NCBI RefSeq assembly: GCF_002288365.1
Contig: NZ_CP016782.1
Span: forward strand, 1,178,001 to 1,242,000
DNA from: Candidatus Planktophila limnetica
Lineage (GTDB): Bacteria; Actinomycetota; Actinomycetes; Nanopelagicales; Nanopelagicaceae
Reading direction: 5' to 3'
Length of the DNA: 64,000 nt
Made by a program: the position numbers and the translations under genes
Part shown: piece after piece, positions 55,303 to 63,531 of the stretch
Position numbering within the stretch: the stretch's first letter is position 1
Layout of the letters: the number at the start of each line of letters is the position of its first letter
Notes under the pieces: generated by a model
The model's input: the letters and a program-made list of their open reading frames with translations, nothing else
Told to the model about the DNA's origin: nothing
Database searches by the model: none

Positions 55303-56490
55303 CTAAGTGAGTCGAAAAATCGAAACGCCCGTCTGGCTAGTACTCATAAGCACGATTCCTAGATCCTTTGAATACCCAAGGGCTATCGGTGTTCCAACGG
55401 CACTCTTCGCATCGACTAATACGCCTTTGCTATCAAATGTAAGTAGCAGCGCAGTTGGTTTACTTGGTTTCCAATTAGTAATTCCTTTTATCGCAGAAGC
55501 AGATGCAAATGCTGCAAAGTGAGAGCCGCCTGGACCGAGTGCAGAATATGTAGCACCAGTGGATGCAAATCTATAAGTCCACGATGGTGAAAGATTAGTT
55601 GCAAACTTAGTTAAAGCGCTCTCAAACTTTTGACCCGTTTGCACAGAACCTGTTAAAAATAGCGAATTTGTTGCAGAGAGCCATTCACGCTTAGCTTTGG
55701 CCGCAGAGCTGCGTATTAAAGAAGTAAGTTTTCCTGCACTTGAGTACTTTGCAATAATTCCGTCGCGATATCCCGCAACTTTCTTTCCAGCAAGAGTTTC
55801 AGCGCTATTTCCAATCGCATACACACTGGCATCGGTTCCACGAACAACTACATCGATAGTGGTATCACTTACTCCAAGGAAAATAGGTTTTACAAATTTT
55901 CCTTCTGAGTCAGCATTGAGAATTACTCCAGAATTTCCAGTATCTGTGGCCCGCACTCCACCGAGAGTAATTCCCTTAGCATTAACTGCAATTGAGTTTA
56001 TGAGTAACGCCGTAAGCGGCTCAGCTGTATACGTTGCTACGAGTGCGCCTGTATTTGAAACCTTCCATATTGTTGCAACAGTTAAATCTGCGCGCATAGG
56101 AACCTTTGGATCTACAACTACATTGTCAGGATTAATTGGCACTGCAGTTGGTGTTGGACTTGGTGTCACAACAGGTGCAACAGCGCTAGATCCTGCAATC
56201 CAAATATTTCCTGTGCTATCTGCAGCCATTGCCGTTACAATACTTGCAACTCCTTGCGTCAGGGCCAAACGCCATTTTTCGATTCCGTCAGAGCCAATAG
56301 CACGAACACTTGAATCATTGAGCAAAACAATTGATGAACCAACAACAAACATTTTTGTATCTACAGTGACAGGTGCTGCAAGGTTAAGAGCAACCATCGC
56401 TTTTACAGTAACTGGTTTTGGAGCAGCAGTTGCGCCTTGTGTAGAAAAAATAAGTGAGAGAGAAAGAAGTGAAACTACAATCTTTTTCAC
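55303..56490 (-). CDS. Secreted propeller-like protein of unknown function
   Basis: A 395-residue exported protein. The GTG at 56490 gives a standard signal peptide (VKKIVVSLLSLSLIFS, cleavage near ATAAP); an upstream in-frame start would overlap proC. The mature part repeats short strands with Gly-Ala and Trp-rich turns (NIWIAGSSA, SVYAIGNSA, SLFLTGSV), suggesting a beta-propeller of the SBBP/PQQ-like kind. A Pro-Thr linker (VVTPSPTPTAVPINPD, about residue 120) interrupts the fold. No Cys in the mature part and no enzyme motif. It starts 10 nt after the proC stop and is probably in the proC transcript. Confidence 0.75.
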   Translation of the reverse strand: MKKIVVSLLSLSLIFSTQGATAAPKPVTVKAMVALNLAAPVTVDTKMFVVGSSIVLLNDSSVRAIGSDGIEKWRLALTQGVASIVTAMAADSTGNIWIAGSSAVAPVVTPSPTPTAVPINPDNVVVDPKVPMRADLTVATIWKVSNTGALVATYTAEPLTALLINSIAVNAKGITLGGVRATDTGNSGVILNADSEGKFVKPIFLGVSDTTIDVVVRGTDASVYAIGNSAETLAGKKVAGYRDGIIAKYSSAGKLTSLIRSSAAKAKREWLSATNSLFLTGSVQTGQKFESALTKFATNLSPSWTYRFASTGATYSALGPGGSHFAAFASASAIKGITNWKPSKPTALLLTFDSKGVLVDAKSAVGTPIALGYSKDLGIVLMSTSQTGVSIFRLT

Positions 56491-56500
56491 GGGTATGTAA

Positions 56501-57322
56501 TTACGCAAGTTCCTGCGAACGATCACGCGCTGCCTTCATTGCTTTTGCAACAATGCCCCCAAAATCTGATTCATTAAGAGATGCCAGCGCAGCAGCAGTT
56601 GTTCCATTTGGACTCGTTACGTTTTCACGCAGAGTTGTTGCACTCTTTCCTGATTGATCTAACAATGTTGCAGCCCCGAGCATTGTTTGCGCCGTCAAAG
56701 TTGTTGCTACATCTTTAGATAATCCAAGTGCCATAGCGCCGTCAATCATGTGTTCGGCGAATGCAAAGAAATACGCCGGCCCTGATCCGCTCGTTGCCGT
56801 AATTGCATCCTGTAAATCTTCTGTCACTTCAACAACCTTTCCGGTTGCGCCAAGAAATGCGCTAACAAAGGCTGCCTGTGAATCACTGACGCCAGCACCG
56901 CGAGACATGCCTGACATCCCAACGCCAACTAATGAAGGTGTATTTGGCATCACTCGAATAACAGGGTTATTTGCACCTAGGTGCGATGAGATAAATGAAG
57001 TGCTCTTACCCGCAGCAAATGTAATAACTAGTGCACCAGCCTTGATTGAGCCTTTGATCTCATCTAATGCAGCAGCCATGTCTTGTGGCTTAACAACTAG
57101 TAGTAAGACATCGCTACCGCTGACATTGGTTGCAAGGTCGCAGACACAGATTCCATAGCCTGCAATGAGCTCTTGTGCTCGTTCTTCACGCTTTTCACTG
57201 ACACATATAGATGAAGCTTTGATTCCATATTTAATCAGGGCTGCAATGAGTGCTTCGCCCATAACTCCGGCACCGATAACACCAACTTGTGAAGGTTGTA
57301 GTGGCTTTGTTTCGGTACTCAT
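56501..57322 (-). CDS. proC: Pyrroline-5-carboxylate reductase
   Basis: NAD(P)H-dependent last enzyme of proline synthesis, 273 residues. The dinucleotide loop is GVIGAGVMGEALI, then VVKPQDM, RVMPNTPSLVGVGMSGM, and SGSGPAYFFAFAEHMIDGA. The C-terminal signature TLRENVTSPNGTTAAAL is complete. I start at the ATG 57322 (MSTETKPLQP); the open frame extends 45 codons further but overlaps the divergent gene. TATCCT lies 7 nt before the ATG on the minus strand, the leaderless spacing. Confidence 0.95.
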   Translation of the reverse strand: MSTETKPLQPSQVGVIGAGVMGEALIAALIKYGIKASSICVSEKREERAQELIAGYGICVCDLATNVSGSDVLLLVVKPQDMAAALDEIKGSIKAGALVITFAAGKSTSFISSHLGANNPVIRVMPNTPSLVGVGMSGMSRGAGVSDSQAAFVSAFLGATGKVVEVTEDLQDAITATSGSGPAYFFAFAEHMIDGAMALGLSKDVATTLTAQTMLGAATLLDQSGKSATTLRENVTSPNGTTAAALASLNESDFGGIVAKAMKAARDRSQELA

Positions 57323-57329
57323 GTTGCTA

Positions 57330-57335
57330 AGGATA
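57330..57335 (-). promoter_or_regulatory. Candidate -10 box for proC
   Basis: On the minus strand TATCCT, then 7 nt (TAGCAAC), then the proC ATG. The divergent gene has TACGCT (57340-57345) 8 nt before its ATG at 57354. Confidence 0.45.
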
Positions 57336-57353
57336 CCTGTACGCTCTGCAACT

Positions 57354-58163
57354 ATGTCTGAAATAAAGCCTGGGTTCGCACGTGATTGGGTTGAATTCAC
57401 TGACCCTAATGACGCCGAAGAAATCTTTAAGTGCGACCTCACATGGTTGACCTCCAACTGGACCTGTATTTATGGCGATGGTTGCAAAGGTGTATTTAAA
57501 GATCGTCCAAATGATGGCTGCTGCACTGAAGGTGCAATGTATTCAGATAAAGAAGATGAAGAGCGCACATTAAAGGCCGCCGCAATGTTGACTCCAGAAA
57601 TGTGGCAATTCTTTGATGAAGCACAGCCAAAGAAATCTGGTGGCAAGTTAAAAATTTCAGAAAAAGATGAAGATAAAGAACGTAAGACTCGCACCATAGA
57701 TGGCGCATGCATTTTCTTAAATCGTAAGGGTCACAAAGCAGATGGCTTTACTGGTTCATTTGGTTGCGTACTTCACCACTTGGCAGAAAAAGAAAAAATT
57801 CACTTTGTTGATACAAAACCAGATGTATGTTGGCAATTACCACTGCGACGTTCATTTGAAACTCGCGAATTCGGCGAGCGCGAAATTTCTGTAACAGTTA
57901 TCGGAGAATACGAGCGTCTTGCATGGGGCGAAGGCGGAGAAGATTTCGATTGGTACTGCACAAGCAACACTGAAGCTCACGTTGGATCACAACCGGTTTA
58001 TATTTCAAACAAAACCGAGTTGCAGACTCTCATGGGCAAAGATGCTTACGCAGTGCTGGCCAAACTATGCGATCAGCGCATTGCCGGCATCAAAGATGCG
58101 CAAAAGCGTTCACTTCCACTCTTTGTTATTCAACACCCAGCCACAATTGCGGCAGGCAAATAG
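57354..58163 (+). CDS. Conserved actinobacterial Cys-rich protein (DUF3109-like)
   Basis: A 269-residue cytoplasmic protein with Cys at 27, 38, 44, 56 and 57 in the N-terminal part (FKCDLTW, NWTCIYGDGC, DGCC) and more at GACIF, FGCV, DVCW, WYCTSN and KLCDQ. This pattern, with TKPDVCWQLPLRR and STNTEAHVG-type segments, is one I recognise from many actinobacteria as an uncharacterised protein, similar to DUF3109/YkgJ-type metal-binding proteins. I expect it binds zinc or an Fe-S cluster (inference). The ATG 57354 lies 31 nt from the divergent proC start; the frame stays open 63 codons upstream but is antisense to proC. Confidence 0.8.
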   Translation: MSEIKPGFARDWVEFTDPNDAEEIFKCDLTWLTSNWTCIYGDGCKGVFKDRPNDGCCTEGAMYSDKEDEERTLKAAAMLTPEMWQFFDEAQPKKSGGKLKISEKDEDKERKTRTIDGACIFLNRKGHKADGFTGSFGCVLHHLAEKEKIHFVDTKPDVCWQLPLRRSFETREFGEREISVTVIGEYERLAWGEGGEDFDWYCTSNTEAHVGSQPVYISNKTELQTLMGKDAYAVLAKLCDQRIAGIKDAQKRSLPLFVIQHPATIAAGK

Positions 58164-58177
58164 TCAGTACTTGCCTC

Positions 58178-58183
58178 TAGGCT
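58178..58183 (+). promoter_or_regulatory. Candidate -10 box for radA
   Basis: TAGGCT followed by 7 nt (AAGCGCC) and the ATG at 58191. TAGGCT recurs before other starts in the window (ychF, bioY, clpC, menB/menE). Confidence 0.4.
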
Positions 58184-58190
58184 AAGCGCC

Positions 58191-59558
58191 ATGGCAAAGG
58201 TTGAGAAGGATCCATTTCGCTGCACCGAATGTGGGTGGAGTGCGAACAAGTGGGTTGGCCGTTGCGGTGAATGTCAGGCATGGGGCACTGTCGAAGAAAT
58301 AAATGCACCAAAGCGTTTATCACTTGTTCCTGGCGCAGTAACACATAAAGCAACACCAATCGGCGATGTAGATCTATCGGCCGCAAGTGCTAAACCAACA
58401 GGAGTCAGCGAATTAGATCGCGTTCTCGGTGGCGGACTCGTTCCAGGTGCTGCAATTTTGTTAGCCGGTGAACCCGGTGTTGGTAAATCAACTCTTCTTC
58501 TCTCTGTTGCCGCGCAAACTGCAAAAGTTGGAATCCGCGCCCTCTATATAAGCGGTGAAGAGTCAGCATCTCAAGTTCGCTTGCGCGCAGAACGCATTAA
58601 CGCAATTGATTCCGAATTATTTTTAGCCTCAGAAACAGATCTCAGCGCCGTTATCTCTCATATCGACATCGTTAAACCGCAGCTGCTAATTATCGACAGT
58701 ATCCAAACTATTGGTTCAGCTGCAGCAGATGGCGCACCTGGTGGTGTTACACAGGTTCGCGAAGTTGCTGGTGCACTTATTCGTATCTGCAAAGATCGCG
58801 ACATCACTCTGCTTCTAGTTGGTCACGTGACAAAAGATGGCTCAATTGCAGGTCCTCGCATGCTTGAACATATCGTCGATGTTGTCCTGCAATTCGAAGG
58901 CGAGCGTCACTCACGCCTTCGCTTAATTCGTGCGATTAAAAATAGATTTGGCGCAAGCGATGAAGTTGGTTGCTTTGACCTCAGCGATAGTGGCATCGAA
59001 AGTGTTTTGGATCCAACGGGCCTATTTACTTCACGCCATAGCGAGCCTGTGCCTGGCACATGCGTAACAGTCACACTCGAAGGACGCAGACCGCTACTTG
59101 CAGAGATTCAAGCACTAGTAAGTGCGGGGCGTGAAAATGATTTCGGTAATGCACGCCGCGTCACAAGTGGTTTGGATTCAGCCCGCACATCAATGACTCT
59201 GGCTGTTCTTGAACTACGTGCACATGTAAAAGTTGGTGGGCGCGATGTCTATGCAGCAACTGTTGGCGGCATGAAGATGTCCGAACCGGCTGCAGACCTT
59301 GCACTGGCTCTATCTGTGGCATCTGCTGCAAAGGGTTTAGCTCTTCCAGCAGACCTTGTTGCAATTGGTGAAGTCGGTTTAGCTGGTGAAATAAGAAAAG
59401 TAAGCGGTGTAGAACGCAGACTTGCTGAAGCATTTCGTCTTGGATTCAAACGCGCACTTGTTCCTGCAGGCTCTGATGTAAAGATCGCCGGAATGGAAAT
59501 CGTAGAAGTTTCTCGACTTGATCAAGCTCTCACTAGGGTAAAAATTAACGGCGAATGA
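58191..59558 (+). CDS. radA: DNA repair protein RadA
   Basis: RecA-like branch-migration helicase, 455 residues. The N-terminal zinc finger is CTECGWSANKW...CGEC, Walker A is GEPGVGKSTLL, the RadA-specific KNRFG lies in AIKNRFGASDE, and the C-terminus is a Lon-like domain. It processes recombination intermediates. The stop overlaps the mutY start (ATGA), giving a radA-mutY repair operon. Confidence 0.97.
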   Translation: MAKVEKDPFRCTECGWSANKWVGRCGECQAWGTVEEINAPKRLSLVPGAVTHKATPIGDVDLSAASAKPTGVSELDRVLGGGLVPGAAILLAGEPGVGKSTLLLSVAAQTAKVGIRALYISGEESASQVRLRAERINAIDSELFLASETDLSAVISHIDIVKPQLLIIDSIQTIGSAAADGAPGGVTQVREVAGALIRICKDRDITLLLVGHVTKDGSIAGPRMLEHIVDVVLQFEGERHSRLRLIRAIKNRFGASDEVGCFDLSDSGIESVLDPTGLFTSRHSEPVPGTCVTVTLEGRRPLLAEIQALVSAGRENDFGNARRVTSGLDSARTSMTLAVLELRAHVKVGGRDVYAATVGGMKMSEPAADLALALSVASAAKGLALPADLVAIGEVGLAGEIRKVSGVERRLAEAFRLGFKRALVPAGSDVKIAGMEIVEVSRLDQALTRVKINGE

Positions 59559-60406
59559 GCCACTTAGAAAAAGAGATCACCACTTGGTTTAAAATGAACA
59601 AACGTGATCTTCCATGGAGAAAGACAAGTGCATGGGGCGTTTTAGTTTCAGAAATAATGTTGCAGCAAACTCCCGTCGCACGCGTAGAACCCATCTGGCA
59701 CATTTGGATGAAACGGTGGCCAACTCCAAAAGATTTAGCAGCGGCGTCTGCGGCTGATGTAATTAAAGAGTGGGGACGACTCGGTTATCCACGTCGTGCA
59801 TTGCGCTTACGAGAATGCGCCCAAGTAATTGCGTCAGATTTTAATAACAAAGTTCCGGATAATGAAATCCAACTACGTAAATTACCTGGCATCGGTGATT
59901 ACACGGCGGCAGCGGTTATGGCATTTGCTTTCCAAGAACGCTCACTCGTTCTGGACATCAACATCCGTCGCTTGTTCTCTCGTATCTATGACGGTGTTCA
60001 ATCCCCAACTGCTGCGCCCAATAAAACAGAGCGCGCAGCACGCGCAGAGTTAGTGCCAACAAAGAATGCACATATGTGGGCTGCTGCAACAATGGAACTC
60101 GGTGCGCTGATTTGTACGGCGCAAAAACCTAAGTGTGAAATATGTCCAGTCGCGGATTCCTGTAAGTGGCGATCACTTAATTACCCACAATCAGATCAAC
60201 CAAAGCGCACACAAGCATGGAATGGCACCGATAGACAGTGCCGCGGAATCATTGTGCAAGCACTTCGTGAGAATGATTCACTCACAGAAAAAGAGATTAA
60301 GAAGTTATGGGTACTCGAATCACAAGTAGAAAAGGCTTTGAAAACACTTCTGGCCGATGGGTTAATTACCCAATCGGCCAGAAGTAAATACTCGTTACCT
60401 AATTAG
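59555..60406 (+). CDS. mutY: A/G-specific adenine glycosylase MutY
   Basis: HhH-GPD base-excision enzyme, 283 residues, removing adenine mispaired with 8-oxoguanine or guanine. Catalytic Glu33 is in SEIMLQQT, Asp134 in VLDINIRR, the HhH is LPGIGDYTA, and the 4Fe-4S ligands are Cys187, 194, 197 and 203. After the cluster the usual NUDIX-like domain is absent; the last 55 residues look like a winged helix (KEIKKLWVLESQVEKAL), as in other actinobacterial MutY. The last 60 nt contain a perfect 13-bp inverted repeat, probably the clpC terminator. It overlaps clpC by 4 nt. Confidence 0.94.
   Translation: MSHLEKEITTWFKMNKRDLPWRKTSAWGVLVSEIMLQQTPVARVEPIWHIWMKRWPTPKDLAAASAADVIKEWGRLGYPRRALRLRECAQVIASDFNNKVPDNEIQLRKLPGIGDYTAAAVMAFAFQERSLVLDINIRRLFSRIYDGVQSPTAAPNKTERAARAELVPTKNAHMWAAATMELGALICTAQKPKCEICPVADSCKWRSLNYPQSDQPKRTQAWNGTDRQCRGIIVQALRENDSLTEKEIKKLWVLESQVEKALKTLLADGLITQSARSKYSLPN
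60346..60385 (-). terminator. Strong hairpin, probable clpC terminator inside mutY
   Basis: ACTTCTGGCCGAT (60346-60358) and ATCGGCCAGAAGT (60373-60385) are a perfect 13-bp inverted repeat; GGGT and ACCC add 4 bp across a bulged A. On the minus strand the stem begins 17 nt after the clpC stop and is followed by GTTTTC. It is wholly within mutY codons. Confidence 0.65.
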
Positions 60407-62904
60407 GCAGTTGGAGCCTCTGCAAGATTTTCAGGTGAATCTGGTGTTGTAGTTTTTGGTGCACCTGTGAATGTGAACTTAGCTTCGGTTCCTTCGCCTT
60501 CAACATCTACAACGATGATTTCACCAGCGTTGAGTTCGCTAAAGAGAATGCGCTCTGAGAGTGCATCTTCGATTTCACGTTGAATTGTGCGACGAAGTGG
60601 ACGTGCACCAAGTAGTGGATCGTAACCACGATCTGCAAGTAATCCCTTAGCAGCAGTTGTAAGTTCGATTCCCATATCTTTTGCACGCAAGCGCTCATCA
60701 AGGTTTGCAATCATGAGATCAACGATCTGAATGATTTGATCCTTAGTGAGCTGGTGGAAGACGATGACATCATCAATACGGTTGAGGAATTCTGGACGGA
60801 AGTGTGACTTAAGTTCATCACTAACTTTGCCCTTCATGCGCTCGTAGTTTGTTAGATCATCATCAGTGTTTGCAAAGCCGAGTCCAAGACTCTTTGAGAT
60901 ATCGCGTGTTCCAAGGTTTGTAGTCATGATGATGACTGTGTTCTTGAAGTCAACAGTGCGTCCTTGCGCATCTGTTAGGCGACCATCTTCGAGTACTTGA
61001 AGAAGTGAGTTAAAGATATCTGGGTGTGCTTTTTCAATTTCATCAAAGAGCACAACGGAGAATGGACGACGACGAACTTTTTCAGTGAGTTGTCCGCCTT
61101 CGTCATATCCAACATAGCCCGGAGGTGCACCGAATAAACGTGATGCGGTGTGACGTTCTGAGTACTCAGACATATCGAGTTGGATTAACGCATCAGCATC
61201 TCCGAATAAAAATGATGCAAGTGTGCGTGAAAGTTCTGTCTTACCAACACCGGAAGGACCAGCGAAGATAAATGATCCGCCAGGACGCTTTGGATCTTTA
61301 AGACCAGCGCGCGTACGACGAATTGCTTGTGACAACGCCTTAATTGCTTGATCTTGTCCGATCACGCGGCGGTGTAGTTCATCTTCCATACGAAGAAGTC
61401 TTGCTGTCTCTTCTTCTGTTAATTTAAATACTGGAATACCAGTTGAGGCAGAAAGAACTTGTGCAATTAACTCTTCATCAACTTCTGTGACCTTATCTAG
61501 ATCAGTTGCTTTCCAATGCTTCTCAGCTTCTAGTTTTTCTGCGATGAGATTCTTTTCAGTATCGCGAAGTCCAGCTGCCTTTTCAAAATCTTGTCCGTCA
61601 ATTGCGGACTCTTTTTCTTTACGAGCATTTGCGATCTTGTCATCGAATGCGCGCAATTCAGCTGGTGCTGTCATGCGCTTAATGCGAAGACGTGAACCTG
61701 CTTCATCGATTAAATCAATTGCCTTATCTGGCAAGAAACGATCTGAGACATAACGATCTGCCATGTTTGCAGCGGCTGCGAGTGCACCATCTGTGATTGA
61801 TACACGGTGGTGTGTTTCGTAGCGATCGCGTAGACCTTTAAGAATTTCAATTGTGTGAGCCACAGATGGCTCTTTAACCTGAATTGGTTGGAAGCGACGT
61901 TCTAGCGCTGCATCCTTTTCTAGGTGCTTGCGATATTCATCAAGTGTGGTTGCACCAATTGTCTGTAATTCACCGCGAGCAAGCATTGGCTTCAAGATGC
62001 TTGCAGCATCTATTGCACCTTCGGCGGCTCCTGCGCCAACTAGTGTGTGAATTTCATCGATGAAAAGAATAATGTCGCCGCGAGTTTTAATCTCTTTGAG
62101 AACTTTCTTTAGACGCTCTTCGAAATCTCCGCGGTAACGTGAACCTGCAACGAGTGCACCAAGATCTAGTGAGTACAGCTGCTTATCTTTCAAAGTCTCT
62201 GGCACATCATTTTTAACAATTGCTTGTGCAAGTCCTTCAACAACAGCAGTTTTACCAACACCTGGTTCACCGATTAATACTGGGTTGTTCTTTGTGCGAC
62301 GTGAAAGAACTTGCATCACGCGTTCGATTTCAAGTTCGCGACCAATTACTGGATCGAGTTTTCCTTCACGCGCTGCTTGTGTGAGGTTGCGACCGAATTG
62401 ATCGAGTACCAAAGATGTCGATGGTGTTCCTTCTGCTGGTCCACCGGATGCAACTGCTTCTTTTCCTTGGTAACCAGAGAGAAGTTGAATAACACTCTGA
62501 CGTACACGATTTAAATCTGCGCCAAGTTTTACAAGAACCTGTGCGGCAACGCCTTCGCCTTCACGAATAAGTCCAAGAAGAATATGTTCTGTTCCAATGT
62601 AATTGTGACCAAGTTGTAGCGCTTCACGAAGTGATAGTTCAAGAACTTTTTTAGCGCGCGGCGTAAAAGGAATGTGGCCACTTGGTGCTTGCTGACCTTG
62701 TCCAATAATTTCTTCTACTTGTGCGCGAACACCTTCGAGTGAAATTCCAAGAGATTCGAGGGCCTTGGCTGCAACGCCTTCGCCTTCGTGAATAAGTCCA
62801 AGAAGGATGTGTTCTGTACCAATGTAATTGTGATTGAGCATGCGAGCTTCTTCTTGCGCCAGCACAACAACGCGTCGGGCTCGATCTGTAAACCGCTCAA
62901 ACAT
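60403..62904 (-). CDS. clpC: AAA+ unfoldase ClpC
   Basis: Class I Hsp100 ATPase, 833 residues, that unfolds proteins for ClpP. Two Clp-N repeats (residues about 1-145) are followed by the first AAA+ domain ([12 protein letters not shown]), a middle UVR-like region, and the second AAA+ domain ([11 protein letters not shown]), with the LGF loop ([11 protein letters not shown]) before the C-terminal Clp domain. The ATG has a strong ribosome site (AAGGAG), so unlike many neighbours the mRNA is leadered. TAGGCT (minus strand, plus 62941-62946) is a possible -10. The stop overlaps mutY by 4 nt. Confidence 0.97.
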   Translation of the reverse strand: MFERFTDRARRVVVLAQEEARMLNHNYIGTEHILLGLIHEGEGVAAKALESLGISLEGVRAQVEEIIGQGQQAPSGHIPFTPRAKKVLELSLREALQLGHNYIGTEHILLGLIREGEGVAAQVLVKLGADLNRVRQSVIQLLSGYQGKEAVASGGPAEGTPSTSLVLDQFGRNLTQAAREGKLDPVIGRELEIERVMQVLSRRTKNNPVLIGEPGVGKTAVVEGLAQAIVKNDVPETLKDKQLYSLDLGALVAGSRYRGDFEERLKKVLKEIKTRGDIILFIDEIHTLVGAGAAEGAIDAASILKPMLARGELQTIGATTLDEYRKHLEKDAALERRFQPIQVKEPSVAHTIEILKGLRDRYETHHRVSITDGALAAAANMADRYVSDRFLPDKAIDLIDEAGSRLRIKRMTAPAELRAFDDKIANARKEKESAIDGQDFEKAAGLRDTEKNLIAEKLEAEKHWKATDLDKVTEVDEELIAQVLSASTGIPVFKLTEEETARLLRMEDELHRRVIGQDQAIKALSQAIRRTRAGLKDPKRPGGSFIFAGPSGVGKTELSRTLASFLFGDADALIQLDMSEYSERHTASRLFGAPPGYVGYDEGGQLTEKVRRRPFSVVLFDEIEKAHPDIFNSLLQVLEDGRLTDAQGRTVDFKNTVIIMTTNLGTRDISKSLGLGFANTDDDLTNYERMKGKVSDELKSHFRPEFLNRIDDVIVFHQLTKDQIIQIVDLMIANLDERLRAKDMGIELTTAAKGLLADRGYDPLLGARPLRRTIQREIEDALSERILFSELNAGEIIVVDVEGEGTEAKFTFTGAPKTTTPDSPENLAEAPTA

Positions 62905-62940
62905 TGGTGGTCTCCTTCTTACTTATTTCTTCGTTGGATA

Positions 62941-62946
62941 AGCCTA
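62941..62946 (-). promoter_or_regulatory. Candidate -10 box for clpC
   Basis: TAGGCT on the minus strand lies about 37 nt before the clpC ATG, just after a GCCC/GGGC hairpin (plus 62947-62959). AAGGAG follows nearer the ATG. The 129-bp gap up to 63033 holds nothing else I can name; I could not recognise a ClgR site. Confidence 0.3.
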
Positions 62947-63013
62947 GCCCGAAGGGGGCATGGCTCGCGAGATGAGTTCTACATAGGTTTGAACCCCATA
63001 TATGGCGTATTTA

Positions 63014-63030
63014 TGCCCGAAATACCGGCA
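63014..63030 (-). terminator. Weak hairpin after the GNAT gene
   Basis: TGCC (63014-63017) and GGCA (63027-63030) with an inner G-C pair form a short interrupted stem 3 nt past the acetyltransferase stop; the minus strand then reads TAAATA. A weak terminator candidate before the clpC promoter. Confidence 0.25.
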
Positions 63031-63033
63031 GAT

Positions 63034-63525
63034 CTAGAGTTTTTTGAGCATACGAGTGTTGCCCAAGGTGTTCGGCTTAACACTTTCAAGGTCTAAGAAC
63101 TCAGCGATACCAGCGTCATAGGAACGAAGCATCTCGGCATACACATCAGCTTCAACGGGTGTTCCTTGAATCTCTTCGAAACCATGTCGACCAAAGAATG
63201 TAGTTTCAAATGTAAGACAGAAAATTCTTTTCACACCAATTTCGCGTGCACGCTCTTCAATTGCTTGCATTAATTGATGGCCAACACCTGTGCCACGCAA
63301 TCTTTCAATAACTGCAACGGTGCGAACTTCTGCGAGGTCTTCCCATAAAACGTGAAGGGCTGCGCAACCAACAACTTCACCATTATCTATCGCAACACTA
63401 AATTCTTGAACACTTTCATACAAAGTAACTGTCTCTTTTGTGAGCAAACGTTTTCCGACAGCGTATGTATCAATGAGTGTGCGAATGCCTTTGATGTCAG
63501 ATGTGCGGGCGGGACGAATTTCCAT
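63034..63525 (-). CDS. GNAT acetyltransferase, ArgA-like
   Basis: A 163-residue GNAT protein. MEIRPARTSDIKGIRTLID is the N-terminus, the acetyl-CoA loop is RLRGTGVGHQLMQAIEERA, and FCLTFETTFFGRHGFEEI the last core strand. The pattern matches short stand-alone N-acetylglutamate synthases (Rv2747-type) that start arginine synthesis; other amino-acid N-acetyltransferases are possible. I use the ATG at 63525 rather than a TTG two codons upstream. It starts 6 nt after the lysS stop. Confidence 0.82.
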   Translation of the reverse strand: MEIRPARTSDIKGIRTLIDTYAVGKRLLTKETVTLYESVQEFSVAIDNGEVVGCAALHVLWEDLAEVRTVAVIERLRGTGVGHQLMQAIEERAREIGVKRIFCLTFETTFFGRHGFEEIQGTPVEADVYAEMLRSYDAGIAEFLDLESVKPNTLGNTRMLKKL

Positions 63526-63531
63526 ATTCAA

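Noticed and set aside
57165-57353. 63-codon upstream extension of the Cys-rich protein
   Set aside because: Antisense to the proC N-terminus; the family pattern (PGFARDWVEF) starts just after the ATG at 57354.
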